DNA of 64,000 nt from Camillea tinctor. Its lineage: Eukaryota; Ascomycota; Sordariomycetes; Xylariales; Xylariaceae. The stretch lies in NCBI GenBank assembly GCA_022578605.1, contig MU394052.1, forward strand, positions 62,001-126,000, given 5' to 3'. The notes under the pieces are model-generated. The model was given only the letters and a program-made list of their open reading frames with translations. It searched no databases and had not been told where the DNA came from. Every line of letters starts with the position of its first letter. The first letter of the stretch is position 1. The translations under genes were made by a program, and so were the position numbers. Positions 34,360-46,514 of the stretch are shown here, in pieces.

Positions 34360-36360
34360 ATGGCACAACAACTTCAATTCACGGGCAGATTGTACGAAAG
34401 GGTTGCAAGACAAGGCGAAAGATGCCTCGCCTGCTCGAATGTGCTTTCCACAAATTTGGGTATATGCAGTCGGCCAGACGGCTTCGGTTGCAGATTTTGC
34501 TATGAGAGGGGTTTAGTATGTACGATCAGAAACCCAGATGCTGATGACGAGCCAAACGCACCAGAGTTCATTGTCTTGCCTCCTTACAAAGGGGAATCGA
34601 AGGAGGTACCAAAAGTCAGATGTCCCGCTTGTCGGCAGAATAACAGAAACTGTGACTTTAATCGACCCTGTGACGAATGTACACGGCACGGTGTCGAATG
34701 TGAGGGCATTGGAAGAGGATGTTTCAGGCGCCTGCCCATGCCGAGCGCTGATTTTGAAGGATACTACCTCAGCCAGGGCTTCGGTCCTACCGGAGTCAAC
34801 GACCCTAACGTGGTTCCGAACTGGACTCAACCACGTGACTATCATGTTCAGTACGCCCAGTGGATACTCAATAAGCACCTTGCTGGCCAGCCGGCACCTC
34901 CAGTCCCTCTGGTGGTGGTACGGGTAGACAGAGCCCTCTATCAGCGAGTCATCGGGATGGCTAATACAGCCAACCAAAACGCGATACCTGTCAATATCCC
35001 AGCCATAACGGCACGAATAAACGCCGATATGATGGCTCTAAAGTCTGTTTACGATTCCGAAGCCTGCCAGGACGTTATAAATTACATTCGACAAGCTGAA
35101 GAGAACAGGAACGTGCATGCCATGTGGAAGCCTATACGGTACCCCGAGGGCACTGACTTTAACCTCCTCCGCATGTTGTCCCCCGGTCGAGCATTCCAGG
35201 GAGGTGTTGCATCTATTTTCAAAACTAGGCTTGACTGCCCCATAACTCCAGGGCCTCTGAGGCCCTGGTTCCTGCCACCAGCAGGTCTAAGTGATCAGGA
35301 TATGGGTATAGTGGATAATTCAGAATATTACTTGGCGGGCGACCCCCAGGTGGTAGATATGGCACGGCTCCAACGCCCTTTCCCTGAGCATCCGGCCCGT
35401 AAGAGGCGTGCCCCCCTAACTTCGATTCCCATCGCGCGTGTGTGGTTTAACGGGAGACAGTACGCACAAGATCAGTTCTGTCACTCGGTGTCCCCTCCGA
35501 TCGGGGCTCCCTCTATGCTATGTGCTGCTTCTACCCGCCAAGGATGCGAGGACGCTTCTCATTACGAGGAAGGGTATCCTATTTGCGACCGTTGTGAAGC
35601 TGCTAGTCGGGACCGGTTCATGACTCAGTTCGACAGCATGATCATGAGCATGCGGGCCTACGCCTGTATGAATTGCATGGTCGACCCTCAGGTCATTAAC
35701 AGGTTTGCGAACAGCGGCTTGAGAATCTGGTCCAACACCCAAATCCAAAATCAGCAAGCAATCGACCCTTCTGCACCAAACTTCCGTGAAGCGGGTGGGC
35801 ACCCATTCGGTGGCTGGATGGGACAACCTCTCGAACTGACTGGTTGCTCGTGCGGTATGAAACTGATGGGACGACGCATTTGCGACCCGCACCGCCTGCA
35901 GAATCTGTTGGACATTCACGAGAGAGTACAGAACATGCGCGACTATATTTTGAGCGTTTATGGTAGGCAGGTTTGTCCGTTCTGCTGCAGACACGCTGGT
36001 GCAGACGCTTACAATTTCCAGGACAACGAAGGCTGCGAGGGTCGTGTTAAGATGTATGTTTGTCTCTGCTGCCAGGGAGTGGTCGTCGACAGCAGACCCC
36101 ATACTGGGAGATTCCCGGTATATTCTATGAACTCTGTGGTTGCTCCGCCTCCCTACAACCCTGTTCAGCAAGAGGTAGAAGCCATCCCATACAAGCAACC
36201 CCAAAACGAAGAAGAAGCCCGAAACTGGCAAGGGTTCGGCGACGCGCCTCCAGGTGCAGGGCAGGACGCCCCTATCATACATCCTATTAGTGTGGCTCAG
36301 CGGACGACTAGTGGTACAGTTGTGAGGCCTTTTGCGCCTAACCCTCAGGGATTCGCTTAA
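34360..36360 (+). CDS. Orphan cysteine-rich protein with two Zn2Cys6-like clusters
   Basis: Intronless, 666 residues. Residues 88-114 fit the fungal binuclear zinc cluster exactly: C88-x2-C91-x6-C98-x5-C104-x2-C107-x6-C114. An upstream copy with looser spacing is C22-x2-C25-x10-C36-x7-C44-x2-C47-x6-C54; its second half (CRFCYERGLVC) resembles CDECTRHGVEC, suggesting duplication. The middle is Pro-rich. The C-terminal third has more Cys pairs (CMNC, CSCG, CPFCC, CLCC), probably further metal-binding modules. A nuclear DNA-binding role is inferred from the clusters alone; no fungal-specific activation domain was recognised. An AATAAA lies at 36472. It stands alone, nearly 3 kb from its nearest neighbour on each side. 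Confidence 0.75.
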   Translation: MAQQLQFTGRLYERVARQGERCLACSNVLSTNLGICSRPDGFGCRFCYERGLVCTIRNPDADDEPNAPEFIVLPPYKGESKEVPKVRCPACRQNNRNCDFNRPCDECTRHGVECEGIGRGCFRRLPMPSADFEGYYLSQGFGPTGVNDPNVVPNWTQPRDYHVQYAQWILNKHLAGQPAPPVPLVVVRVDRALYQRVIGMANTANQNAIPVNIPAITARINADMMALKSVYDSEACQDVINYIRQAEENRNVHAMWKPIRYPEGTDFNLLRMLSPGRAFQGGVASIFKTRLDCPITPGPLRPWFLPPAGLSDQDMGIVDNSEYYLAGDPQVVDMARLQRPFPEHPARKRRAPLTSIPIARVWFNGRQYAQDQFCHSVSPPIGAPSMLCAASTRQGCEDASHYEEGYPICDRCEAASRDRFMTQFDSMIMSMRAYACMNCMVDPQVINRFANSGLRIWSNTQIQNQQAIDPSAPNFREAGGHPFGGWMGQPLELTGCSCGMKLMGRRICDPHRLQNLLDIHERVQNMRDYILSVYGRQVCPFCCRHAGADAYNFQDNEGCEGRVKMYVCLCCQGVVVDSRPHTGRFPVYSMNSVVAPPPYNPVQQEVEAIPYKQPQNEEEARNWQGFGDAPPGAGQDAPIIHPISVAQRTTSGTVVRPFAPNPQGFA

Positions 36361-37043
36361 ATGTGTAAAGATTTTTATCCAGGAGATTTTCATTTCAAAA
36401 GCTACTCAATTGTTTTAGATAGTCATTTGTTTTGTTTCATCATTACATAGCATGTTGTATACCCTAACTCAAATAAAATCCATATCGCTCCAGAGACTAT
36501 AGTTATGGCTTCAGAGATAATACTAGTAATTATAAAGGTGACTACAACTTTACATTCCTATTCCCGTTCTCTAGGCTAGAACGTCTTATAAACTACGGGC
36601 ATCTCTTTATTCCTACTCCATTTCCCTAGCTTTTACACTCACAAGACAAAGGATGTCTTACACGAAAATTAGGGGGAGATAAGTTTAGAAAGCCAAACAT
36701 AGAAGTTGCTTGCATGCAGAAAGAAAACTTACGGGGTTAGTCATTTACATACGTTCAGCAGAAGACGACATACTAGTGAGCTGCTTTGCATATGATAGTT
36801 AAGCTATATGACATAAACCAGAAGGCCTTCCCAACGCCCGGCTTTTCATATCCTGCTGACTCATCTGGACCTCAGCTAACTTGTCATATATTGCAATAGA
36901 TGAATGGATTGAGGGTTGGGAGAAGGTAAGTACTATATCTAGAGGTATCTGAGCTCCTAAAAACATGATAGGTACTTTTGTTTGTTAAGGGCTCTTTAGA
37001 TGTACTGACATAGACGTACACTTTTTAGCATTTAATTTATTCC

Positions 37044-37067
37044 CCCCCCCCCCTTTTTTTTTTTATC
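37044..37067. repeat. C-run/T-run tract
   Basis: About 13 cytosines followed directly by about 11 thymines in intergenic DNA. Confidence 0.85.
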
Positions 37068-38667
37068 CATAACATACCACACTAGCATTGTTATAGCAGA
37101 TAAGGAATGGACTGCTATTTGATTCCATACGTGCCTTTGAAGCCGCGAGAGAGAGAGAGAGAAAGGGGGGAGGGCCTCAGCCTAAAATGGCTGGTCATTG
37201 TTCTCTGATTCTACACTCTTTTATGTGTGAAACCCCTTTTCACTAATAAAAGGTGAAGCCTATGTGGTTCGACCTGCTTCGACGGGACTTGAGGTTAAAC
37301 TCGGGGAATATAACTAGGTTGCCAAGAGGAATCTTCTCGTTGACCAAGGCTTTTACCAAGATAGCTCGATTAAGCGCTCACTATGACTATGTAGAGCCCC
37401 TAAGCAAAGTTTACAGCCCGTTCTTGAATAGGGTATGACGTCTTACTCAATGCCAACTATACCACTATTGAAAAATAGCTTTATCATGGACAATATCTGA
37501 GTCGGCCGTTACCGGATGGATAGTTCTGTAAGGGGAGGAGAGGCTCGACATATATCACATTATGTAATATATCCACTTTTCATAGGAAAACTAGATATAT
37601 ACTCAACATCCGGCTTCGAGAAGCGTGAGTGAAGACGAACAAAGAGATTATCCATCCCTTTGACCGCAGAGGAGCTTGCATCATACAATATTTACTGGGT
37701 TTCTTATATAAGATTCATGTCTTGGGCTAAATATGATCATATCTATAAGACGATTTCTTGTATCGGCTCATAAGGGAGTCCTGGCAGGTTAAATCTAGAT
37801 CGAAAAGAGGCGCTCTCGCTGGTCAATAAGTGCAGAGTATTTCTTCTTTCACAATGATGTGGAGAAAGAACGCAATATTCCTTACCCGGTCCAGATCATC
37901 GGAATTTCTTTTTGTCACGGGTTAACTGCTGTTGAGACGTCCTTCAGTTCTGCTTCGAGAAGATGGTACGATAGGACTTGGCCGATATGCAGAATCGTGT
38001 GAGAATAAATATAAATAATTACTAGCAAGGCATTATCGACGGCTATCTGAATTTAGTTAGCCCCGTCGTAGACACCTTCATGTGTTAGGAGATATGCGCT
38101 AGTTTCTGATGCGTAGGGTGTAGATAGTCTATACATCTTCATAGATAAACTTCTTGGAACAGCCTATCAACGTCTTACAACCCCAGCCTGCAAATACCGT
38201 ATCGCGCGCACCCGACAAGGGTATAAAAGCCGGGATGCCAAAGCCGTCTACATCTAAGAAGCAAAGAGCGACGTATTTAAAAGAGTCGTTCCGGAAGTCC
38301 GGTTATCGAGTTATTATTACTGCACTTCTGCCAAGACGGGCCAGAAATACGACATTGGGCATCGCGATGCCCAGCGACGCAAGTATAGAGAGCCAATAAC
38401 GTAGCTATTGGCTTGCTCTGAAGTCTAAACACGGACCGTCTCTTCGGCGTGCGAATTAGGACGTTGAGCGTCATGGTGCGGAGAACTAGCCGATGGTGCA
38501 ACTCCCCGCCCGGAATTGCGTGCTGGTGATTGCGTGATCCTGGAGGAAGGTTACCTCAGACCGACCTCTTATTCCCATTAGTGGAAGCTCCTAAGCCGGA
38601 ACAATTCAAAATGATACCACGCATTGTGACAGATTGATAAGTCTAGGCGAATCACCGATGTCGTCAG

Positions 38668-38674
38668 TATATAA
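38668..38674 (+). promoter_or_regulatory. TATA box of the TauD-type dioxygenase gene
   Basis: TATATAA lies 135 bases before the ATG at 38803, consistent with a core promoter and a short leader. Confidence 0.45.
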
Positions 38675-38802
38675 GTTTGGTATCTGCCGAACCGTCACCG
38701 GGAGGGTGTGTTCACCTTGACTTCTGTTATGACTATACTCTAAAACAGGCCTCATTGAAATTTCAACTCCACATACTTGACTTGTTGACTCTCAAACTAA
38801 TC

Positions 38803-40199
38803 ATGGCTCCGATTGCTCTCGGCGACCAAACGGCAACTGATCTGATTCAGAATCTGAAAGCCAAAGTTAGAAATGTTGACCGCTCCGTTTTCCCTGACGG
38901 GTTGAAAACTACAGGTGAGTGGCCATATGAGAAAGTTATTTATAGCTTCCCGACAGATAATTAAGACATATCTAGGTCAGCATCCACCGCTTTATGATCA
39001 GGTGTATCCTTATAGTGCTTTCCCCAAACACATTGAGGGTCCCACGGTATGGAAGGCAGAGGATTACTCCAACAACCCGGAGAGATGGGTGCACCAATTT
39101 TCCAGTGAAGAAATAGCCGAAATATCTCAGGCAGCAGACGACTTCATAGCGTCCGGCATACCTATCACCGGAATTACGAAAGAGAACTTTCCACTTCCGG
39201 GGCTACAGAAGGGGCTGACAACCATGCTCCGTGAGCTGTTGAACGGAAAGGGATTTATCTTATATAAAGGGTTTCCTGTCCATGAATGGGGGAACCATAA
39301 ATCGGCCATAGCGTATTTCGGAATTGGCGTACACCTCGGCTACCCGGTATCTCAGAACGTGAGTCCCAGTCCCTAAGGAACTCGAAAGACTTCCAATGCC
39401 ACCAAGCATGCCGCCAAGTATGAATGGCTCATATGAAGACACGGAGCTAACCGAGACACAGGCTAAGGGTCATGTACTGGGCCATGTCCAAGACCTGGGC
39501 GATGATAGCACTCAGATTGACAAGGTCCGAATCTATCGAACAAACGCCAGGCAGTTCTTCCATGCCGACGATTGCGATATCGTTGGTCTACTGTGTCTTG
39601 CCAAGGCTGAGTTTGGCGGCGAATCGGACATAGCATCCATCCACCAAGTGTGGAATATCCTGCAAGCCGAGCGCCCAGATGTTGCCGAGCTGTTGACCAA
39701 GCCGATCTGGTACTTCGACCGCAAGGGCGAGCAGTCCGAGGGTGAAGACCCCTACATCCGAGCGTCGGTCTTCTACCTCGAGACGCCAGATCCGGAGAAC
39801 CCAGAGCGCGAGCAGAGAGTGTACTGCAAATGGGACCCGTACTTCGTGCGAAGCCTGACGCGGTTTTCCGATAAGGGGATCATCCCGCCCCTGTCGCCAG
39901 AGCAGGAGGAGGCGGCGGCGTTGCTGGAAGCGACGTGCGAGAGGGTGAAGCTGCACATGATCCTAGACATCGGCGACATCCAATTCGTGGCCAACTCGCA
40001 CACTCTGCATGCGCGGACAGCGTACCGCGACTTTCCTCCCGATAGCGGCAAGCCGCGGCGTCATCTGCTACGGCTCTGGTTGGCTGTGCCTCAGAATGAG
40101 GGCGGATGGAGACTCCCGTTCTGGGATTCCGACGAGAAGAAGCGTGGAGGGATCCAGGTTGATGACACGGCACCTGTAGCAAGGCTAGAGGGTGACTAG
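38803..40199 (+). CDS. TauD/TfdA-family Fe(II)/2-oxoglutarate dioxygenase
   Basis: Cytosolic oxygenase of 410 residues. Exons are 38803-38914, 38976-39358 and 39462-40199. The first junction gives LKTTGQHPPLYDQVYP, and the second gives PVSQNAKGHVLGHVQDLG; both read smoothly through conserved family positions. The iron site is FFHADDCD (His-x-Asp), with the distal His in SHTLHARTAY. The 2-oxoglutarate-binding Arg lies in RRHLLRLWLA. The C-terminal EGGWRLPF...GGIQVDDTAP block is typical of the large fungal subfamily annotated as taurine catabolism dioxygenase. The actual substrate (sulfonate, carboxylate or other) is unknown. Confidence 0.9.
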
Positions 40200-41107
40200 A
40201 CTGGTGTACAACTAATTCATAATAGATTCATAATACCGAATCGGTATTTTTGAAGAACACGAGCGGATTATTGCGGAGCACTTCTTATGGAAGGTGAAGT
40301 TGGAACCGGTGTCTTATAGAACGGTTTCTATAGACACACAAACACACATACCCAATTATATATATGCTAGCGATTGATTTAGACCACGATATTCTAGACA
40401 CTGGTGTGAAAACACTGGTATAAGATATCAATAAATGAGGATTTTTAGAACACCAACATTACCTTGCTGCTGTACTTCGTTTGGTTCAGGCGTGAGATGT
40501 TTATCTATTACTCCGTACAGAGCGTTTTCATTATAGCATATACCAAGACTGATAACATGGGCAGGGTAGATGGTACCCAGAAATAGGGTTTACTACTACG
40601 CATATTCTCATACCAAAATGTTTTCGTTGGTAAATGACAGCAATGAGGTAAATAATGTATAACACATAATTTGGGTAGTTGGACATGTGAACATAAAAGA
40701 AGGGATGAAATAAGGGGCACGTATGGGCTGGACTCTTGTCCCTCCATGATTTTATTTATCGAGGACGATTACCCCCCCCCCCCTTTTTTGATGTTATCGA
40801 TAACGATAATATGCAGCTACATAATAACATCCTGGTTATTGCATATTACCCAAGCGTCATTGGTCCTTAACGCCGTCGCAAATGCGCAAGCATCAAAGCG
40901 TAAACCTCCCAATTACATGCCTCATACCAACTGTCTACTCCCTCCTTACATGCGACCTTCCAAACCACGAGCGAACCTAATCGAGTCAAATACGAGACAT
41001 AACGACTGAGAAACTGGAAGGCAGATTTTTTTTATGCTGCTGCGGGATGGTCTAAATCCTACGATTTACCACGGCTGCAGCGGCGCCTTACGGCACAGGT
41101 CTTCATC
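40200..41107. other. Intergenic region
   Basis: No gene is seen. A C13/T6 tract lies near 40771-40789. The segment before 41108 is the presumed SEC6 promoter. Confidence 0.5.
40771..40789. repeat. C-run/T-run tract
   Basis: About 13 cytosines followed by six thymines upstream of SEC6. Confidence 0.85.
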
Positions 41108-43369
41108 ATGGACGCCCCGCCAGTGAAGCTCTCAGAGCTTCTCCGACACCCCGATGACCTCGACAAGATCCCAGCGCTGAAACTGGAATTCACGCGCAAG
41201 AAGGGTGCTGTCGATTCCCAGCTCCGAGGCGGTCTTCGCGAACAATTGGAAACCACCCAGGCTGGCATGAATGGTCTCACTGATGGCCAGAAGACCGTAC
41301 AGGCCATCAGGGACGAGATGATGAAGATCGACAAGCTGTGCTCCGAGTCGCAGAACATGATCAAAGATTTTGCCAGCATCAATCTGGTATCGCAGGCACA
41401 CCGGAACTTCGGTGCCGTCGAGACCATGGTCGACAATCTTCAGACATTCAACGATCGCCTCAACGGGGTCGAAGAGATGCTAAGGGAGGACGAGGGGGAT
41501 AAGGAGAACATGCCTAATCTGCTAAAGATACATTACGAATTAACCCAACTTCGGAATATCCGAGACGACGCCATGGAACAGATCCAGCGAGCCGATGACC
41601 CCAGCCTACAATCCACACTAGAGGATTACTTTTCGAGACTAGACGACGCCGTTGACTGGTTTGACGAACATATCGGCCTCGTTGCGCTCAACATGATTAA
41701 CCTGCTTGTTGCCAACAATGATGGCTTGGTTGTGCGCTTGGCCATCATCGTCGAAGCCGAAGAGAAGAGCGATCAGAGAGTTGAAGCTCTCCAGGAAGCA
41801 CTAAAAGATCACAAAGAGATGGCTACACGGTTCCAGAGCATCACCGATGGCGCCAAGAAAGTAAGAGGATACAAGGACAAGTTCTTGAAAGCCATCAAGG
41901 TCAACTGTGAGGGGCAGCTCGCCGAGGTCAGGGAAGAGTTCCTGCAAGACCCGACAAAACTAGACAAGTTGATGAAGTGGTACTTCAACGACCTAAACGC
42001 AGTTAAGGAGGGAATGGTTCACTTGATGCCCAAAAAATGGAAGATACTCAAGACCTATGGAGAAATATACCACCAACTCATCCACGACTTCCTCATTAGC
42101 CTGATAGATGATCCAGAGTCAAGTTCCCAGAACACTCTAGAGATCATTAATTGGCCCGATAGATACTACAAGAAGATGAGAAAGCTAGGGTTCCAAGAAA
42201 GCGACCTCAAGCCCCACCTCATCGACAACCGAGAACAAGAACTAGTCAAAGACTTCAGACAGCTCATCATTAAATTCCTGGACGATTGGATCGAACGCAT
42301 CTTCGCACAGGAGAGACGCGAATTCGCAGAGAGGAACGTGGAGGGCTCGAATCTGGATACGGACGAGTATGGCTATTTCCGCACCCGGAATCTCGTCGAC
42401 ATGTGGCGCATGCTCCGAGAGCAGGTCGACGCAGCTGGGATATCCAAGAGAACGGATGTCGCTGAAGGTGTCATCGACGCCATGTTCCTTCGGCTTCGCG
42501 GAAGACAGCAGACCATCCAAAAGATGCTCGACGACGAAGCGGCCAAATACGACCCAGCAGCTGGCGGAGCCCCAGACCTTGATGGCTTCCAAGCCTTACA
42601 GGATTGGCTTGTTGCTACTGCCAACGACCAAATGGCCTGTATAGACGACAACGAGGAAGATGGTCGCCTGGCCTATTTATCGAGCTTTAAGCAAAAGTTC
42701 GAGCCGCTAGTCACCCCACAGTATATGGAGCGCGCCGAAAACGAGATTGAGCTGCTCCGTGACGGTTATGTCGACTTTAGCACGTGGTGCATTAACAAAT
42801 TCGTGAAGCTCATCATAGCTGTCGACTTCAACACTGTCATCACCGGCTTCTTCACTCCCAGATGGTACGAGACCACGGCGATGAAGCAGATGATCGTCAC
42901 CTTCGAGGAGTACGTGGCCGACTACCAACAGGTGCTGCACCACTCGCTCGTGGACATCTTCATCGAGATCTTTGCGGACGAGCTGCTGGCGCAGTACCTG
43001 ATGTGCGTGCGGAACAAGGGGGCCAAGTTCAAGCGCACCGAGCCGTTCCAGGACAAGATCTTCAACGACATCTCGACCGCCTTTGAGTTCTTCCGCGGCC
43101 TACCGAACCCGGACGTGGGCAACTCCATCACCCAGACCTGGCGCGTCACCGAGTGGTTCCTTCAGCTGCTCACGGCCGAGAAGGAGGCCGTGCCCGACGT
43201 CTTCCAGGACTTCAAATCCCGCTACTGGGACCTCCAGATCACCTGGGTCGAGGCCGTGCTGCGCTCCCGCGACGACTTCGAGCGCAGCATGCTGAACTCG
43301 GTCAAGGCTAGGGCGGCCCAGATGGATGTCGTGAGGGGGCCCGAGACTATCATGGGAAAGGTCAAATAA
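41108..43369 (+). CDS. SEC6: Exocyst complex component Sec6
   Basis: Intronless, 753 residues, the usual length for fungal Sec6. The subunit belongs to the octameric exocyst that tethers secretory vesicles to the plasma membrane at hyphal tips and septa. The N-terminus is helical and coiled-coil-rich (about residues 30-250). The family's central segments MPKKWKILKTYGEIYHQLIHDFL and INWPDRYYKKMRKLG are clear. So are the C-terminal TGFFTPRWYETTAMKQMIVTFEEYVADY and LLAQYLMCVRNKGAKFKR blocks. The final GPETIMGKVK is also typical. The 5' half has slightly lower GC than the 3' half. AATAAA overlaps the stop region at 43367. Confidence 0.95.
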   Translation: MDAPPVKLSELLRHPDDLDKIPALKLEFTRKKGAVDSQLRGGLREQLETTQAGMNGLTDGQKTVQAIRDEMMKIDKLCSESQNMIKDFASINLVSQAHRNFGAVETMVDNLQTFNDRLNGVEEMLREDEGDKENMPNLLKIHYELTQLRNIRDDAMEQIQRADDPSLQSTLEDYFSRLDDAVDWFDEHIGLVALNMINLLVANNDGLVVRLAIIVEAEEKSDQRVEALQEALKDHKEMATRFQSITDGAKKVRGYKDKFLKAIKVNCEGQLAEVREEFLQDPTKLDKLMKWYFNDLNAVKEGMVHLMPKKWKILKTYGEIYHQLIHDFLISLIDDPESSSQNTLEIINWPDRYYKKMRKLGFQESDLKPHLIDNREQELVKDFRQLIIKFLDDWIERIFAQERREFAERNVEGSNLDTDEYGYFRTRNLVDMWRMLREQVDAAGISKRTDVAEGVIDAMFLRLRGRQQTIQKMLDDEAAKYDPAAGGAPDLDGFQALQDWLVATANDQMACIDDNEEDGRLAYLSSFKQKFEPLVTPQYMERAENEIELLRDGYVDFSTWCINKFVKLIIAVDFNTVITGFFTPRWYETTAMKQMIVTFEEYVADYQQVLHHSLVDIFIEIFADELLAQYLMCVRNKGAKFKRTEPFQDKIFNDISTAFEFFRGLPNPDVGNSITQTWRVTEWFLQLLTAEKEAVPDVFQDFKSRYWDLQITWVEAVLRSRDDFERSMLNSVKARAAQMDVVRGPETIMGKVK

Positions 43370-46300
43370 ATAAAAGGGGGTTTTAACTTAGTGTTTGTTT
43401 ATTAGCGTGTGATACATATTAAATATATTCTTTTTTTTTTCTTTTAATGAACTAGACATTATTAAAGAATAATACCATTGCTTGTTCTACTTGTCTAGTG
43501 ATCCTCGTAATTCTCACTATCGTGTACTATATGGGTGGTTCTAGGAAACTCCTCTTAGGAGAATGAAAAGATTATTCATTTATTTCCAGGAAACCATGTC
43601 TCTAACCTGAGTGTATTGTGAGGCAAGCCTGAAAAGAGCTCTTTGTGAATGAAGGAACAACTAATTATTGATCTATTACCAGCGTATTGATTACATGAAA
43701 ACTCCGAGAAGCGGGTCAAATCTTAGAGAATCATGTTCGTAGTAAAGCCATCACTGGTTTTATTATTATTTTATTAGAAGCCGGCTATGTATTGATGCTC
43801 ACCAATATAACTACATTCTTTGGCTATATCTAATACATTACTACAACCTTTAGGATTAAACCCCTCCCTCCTCTCCACTCTAATCAACCGTAGATTCACA
43901 TATTTCATGAGCACTTCCAGGCAGAGACATCCGCCTCGAGCTATTACTGAGACTCAAACCTAAAGGTTACATTGAATGGCCCTCAACTTTCTCCAGTGAC
44001 AGTTAGGCAACCGGTCTCTGGATATTATGTAAAGACACGGCCTGATAGCCTACCCCAGAAAAATTCCAGATATCGAGTTTGCTACTGCCAAGATGAGATG
44101 AGGCCATATCCGCTCCTCTTCTAGGCAAAGACAGACGCGAGTTAGCAACGGAAGACACCCCGTGTTATTGCGAGGCTACCCACCCCCCGGGCTTTGCTTT
44201 GGATCTCGGCACACTTTCAAACGTCGTAATTTAGCTGAAACTGACTCGCATGCAAATCTGCCTTCCTATATCTGCTTGACATAAAGTTCCACAGAACACA
44301 TGGCCCATCTCATTGTCTAGGTATCTATCTATAAGCACTAAGAGCCCCCCATATCTCCCTCCCGCACATGTAATTTACCCGCCTGTAGTGAAAAAAAAAG
44401 TTTGTGCTCTTCGGCATTTGAAAGAATGGAGCTGTATACCGAGATGAGGCTTAGCATAAGAGAGAAAAAAATGTAAAATGCTCCCCCCGGTTCTTGTAAT
44501 ACCTTTTCTTTCCCCACGACGCCTCGTGGGTTACCATACGATTCCAATAGGGTGAGTAAGGGGCTTGAAGTCTACCTAGGCAGGGAGATACGATGAGATA
44601 TCCCTCCCCCTTTCCCCCAAACCACTCCCCGTGATATGCCCGCCGTTGTACGTCCGGTGAGTAGGTACCACAGCAGATGCCTGTCGTCTTACGTGGGATT
44701 CGGCGTTTTTTAGGGGGTTATTATCTCCCTGCCCTGGGGCCGTGCCACTTGAGCAGTGCGTCCTTGTCCGGCTGTCGTGTGACGGATTCCGCATTAGTTC
44801 GTGGGAATTTCCAACACTCTGTCTTGCTGAGTCATTCGCTCGCCATGATATTATAGGTTATTAGCTAGGCTCGGCCTAATGGGGGTATATGGTGCGAGGG
44901 GCAGCTTGGAGATAGCATCATAATTATGGGGGGAGGGGTTTGGGCTCTTGAGTTTTCTCTGGGCGCAATTATTCCCCGGTTCGTATGTAGCCTCGTCCCC
45001 CCTTTTGTACACAGCTAAGCTAATTGGACGGGGTTATATATTGCTTGCAATAAAGGATAGCATGGCTTTACCTTGGCAGGTAATTAGTAATATGGGCCAA
45101 GACCTAACCTAGGCATATGTATAATCACTCTAGCTAAGAGAAGCACCGATGGCGCGCACACAGGCTTACCGGGGCCGGCCGGTGAGCCCTAGGAGAAGCC
45201 CGGAATTGCGTCGTAATATCAGACGACCTCCCTTGCGCCGGAGGGTATCCCAGAGCTCGTTAGTCATCAGCCTTTTCCCCGACGCGGCAGCGAGAGAAAG
45301 CCCGGCTCACCTATACCCAATCCAACATATTGCCCCTTTGGGACAGGAGTCAGCGCCGTCCTGTCCCAGAGCCACTTTCCACCAGGCTTGAAGAGCCCAA
45401 GGTTGCTCGGATTGATATGTGTTCTTTGACAGGGGGTCGACATGGCATGGGAATTTCCTTAGTGCTGATGGCCTTGGTAGGGGGCAGGCTTTTAGTCGAC
45501 ACAGAGTCTAGACAAGAGTTAGGTTTCACGCTCTGCCTTGGTATGGCTATCGTAAAGCACCACGAAATAGAAGAAATCGTGTAATATGACCAGGGCTTGG
45601 GGTTTTATACAGCGAAAAATTGCTTTGAAAGAGAGGGGAGGTTCGTAGTTGCCTTGGGACTTTCTACTATCTTTGCTAGGTATCACCAGGGAGGTGAGCA
45701 TAGCAAGACGCCTATGATGATTTCAACGATACACGGAAGCCCAATTGCCTGAATGATGAATATCATCTTATTAGCATTGGAATAATTTACAAACACTCTT
45801 AGCTATTTTCAGCGGGACAAGAATGTGAATGACATTCTATCCGTACTTTGCCCTATGCATCTGTCTTCCTTGCTCATATCACTCCGTCCCCTTTTCCAGT
45901 TAAAGGCAAGTTTTCATGCATTCTGAATGAGGAGTAAGACCTAGTGATAATCAACTCTCGTACCAGGCATTCTGTGACGTGCAACCAATCCCTCTTCTAA
46001 GGAATAATACAAAATACACCTAGGAGGTCTACGTTCTTTTTGCCGTCATGGAGGGCCTGGCATTGCCAATGTGAAAACCACCACTCTAATCTTCCCGTCC
46101 ATGGCACGTCTAGTCACGCATATGAAGCCCTATCCTTTGGTGGAAACAGTTCTACCCTCGCTATGTCCGGAGGTGGGGATAAGTAATTCAAACTCGGCGG
46201 GGCTTCCGTGATAGCGGGAGAGTCGGTTGCCAATTGGTGAATATCATCAGATAAGCTGTTGGAATAGAACCGAGAATTTCCTTCTGTAGACCTAAATATC

Positions 46301-46514
46301 GGAGACTAAGCAACCGGGCGTGACTATGAAGCTATGTACGATCCTACCATTGTTACGCGATTTTTATTTGTTCGAAACTGAAGTGACGGGTAAATATCAA
46401 GCTCCCTTACGCATGGTGAAGACGCGCTCTTACCAAAATAGCAACACGCCGTCTAGTTTCCTCATGCCGTCGCCAGACGTCTATTATGGTTTCGCCAGGG
46501 TCAAGCAGTATGTA
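43370..46514. other. Gene-poor stretch
   Basis: About 3.1 kb with no supported gene. An 80-codon Arg/Pro-rich frame (45149-45391) sits in a small GC-rich island but has no recognised domain. T-rich runs follow SEC6. Confidence 0.45.

Larger units (their letters stand above)
36361..38802. other. Intergenic region
   Basis: About 2.4 kb. It contains a polyadenylation-type AATAAA at 36472, a C13/T11 homopolymer tract near 37044-37067, a GA repeat near 37148-37162, and the TATA box of the next gene at 38668. An 81-codon plus-strand frame (38154-38399) is Lys/Arg-rich but unrecognised. Confidence 0.5.

Noticed and set aside
35518..36393. 291-codon open frame on the minus strand opposite the cysteine-rich gene
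   Set aside because: It is a mirror of a longer frame whose translation shows ordered zinc-cluster motifs; the minus translation has no recognisable domain.
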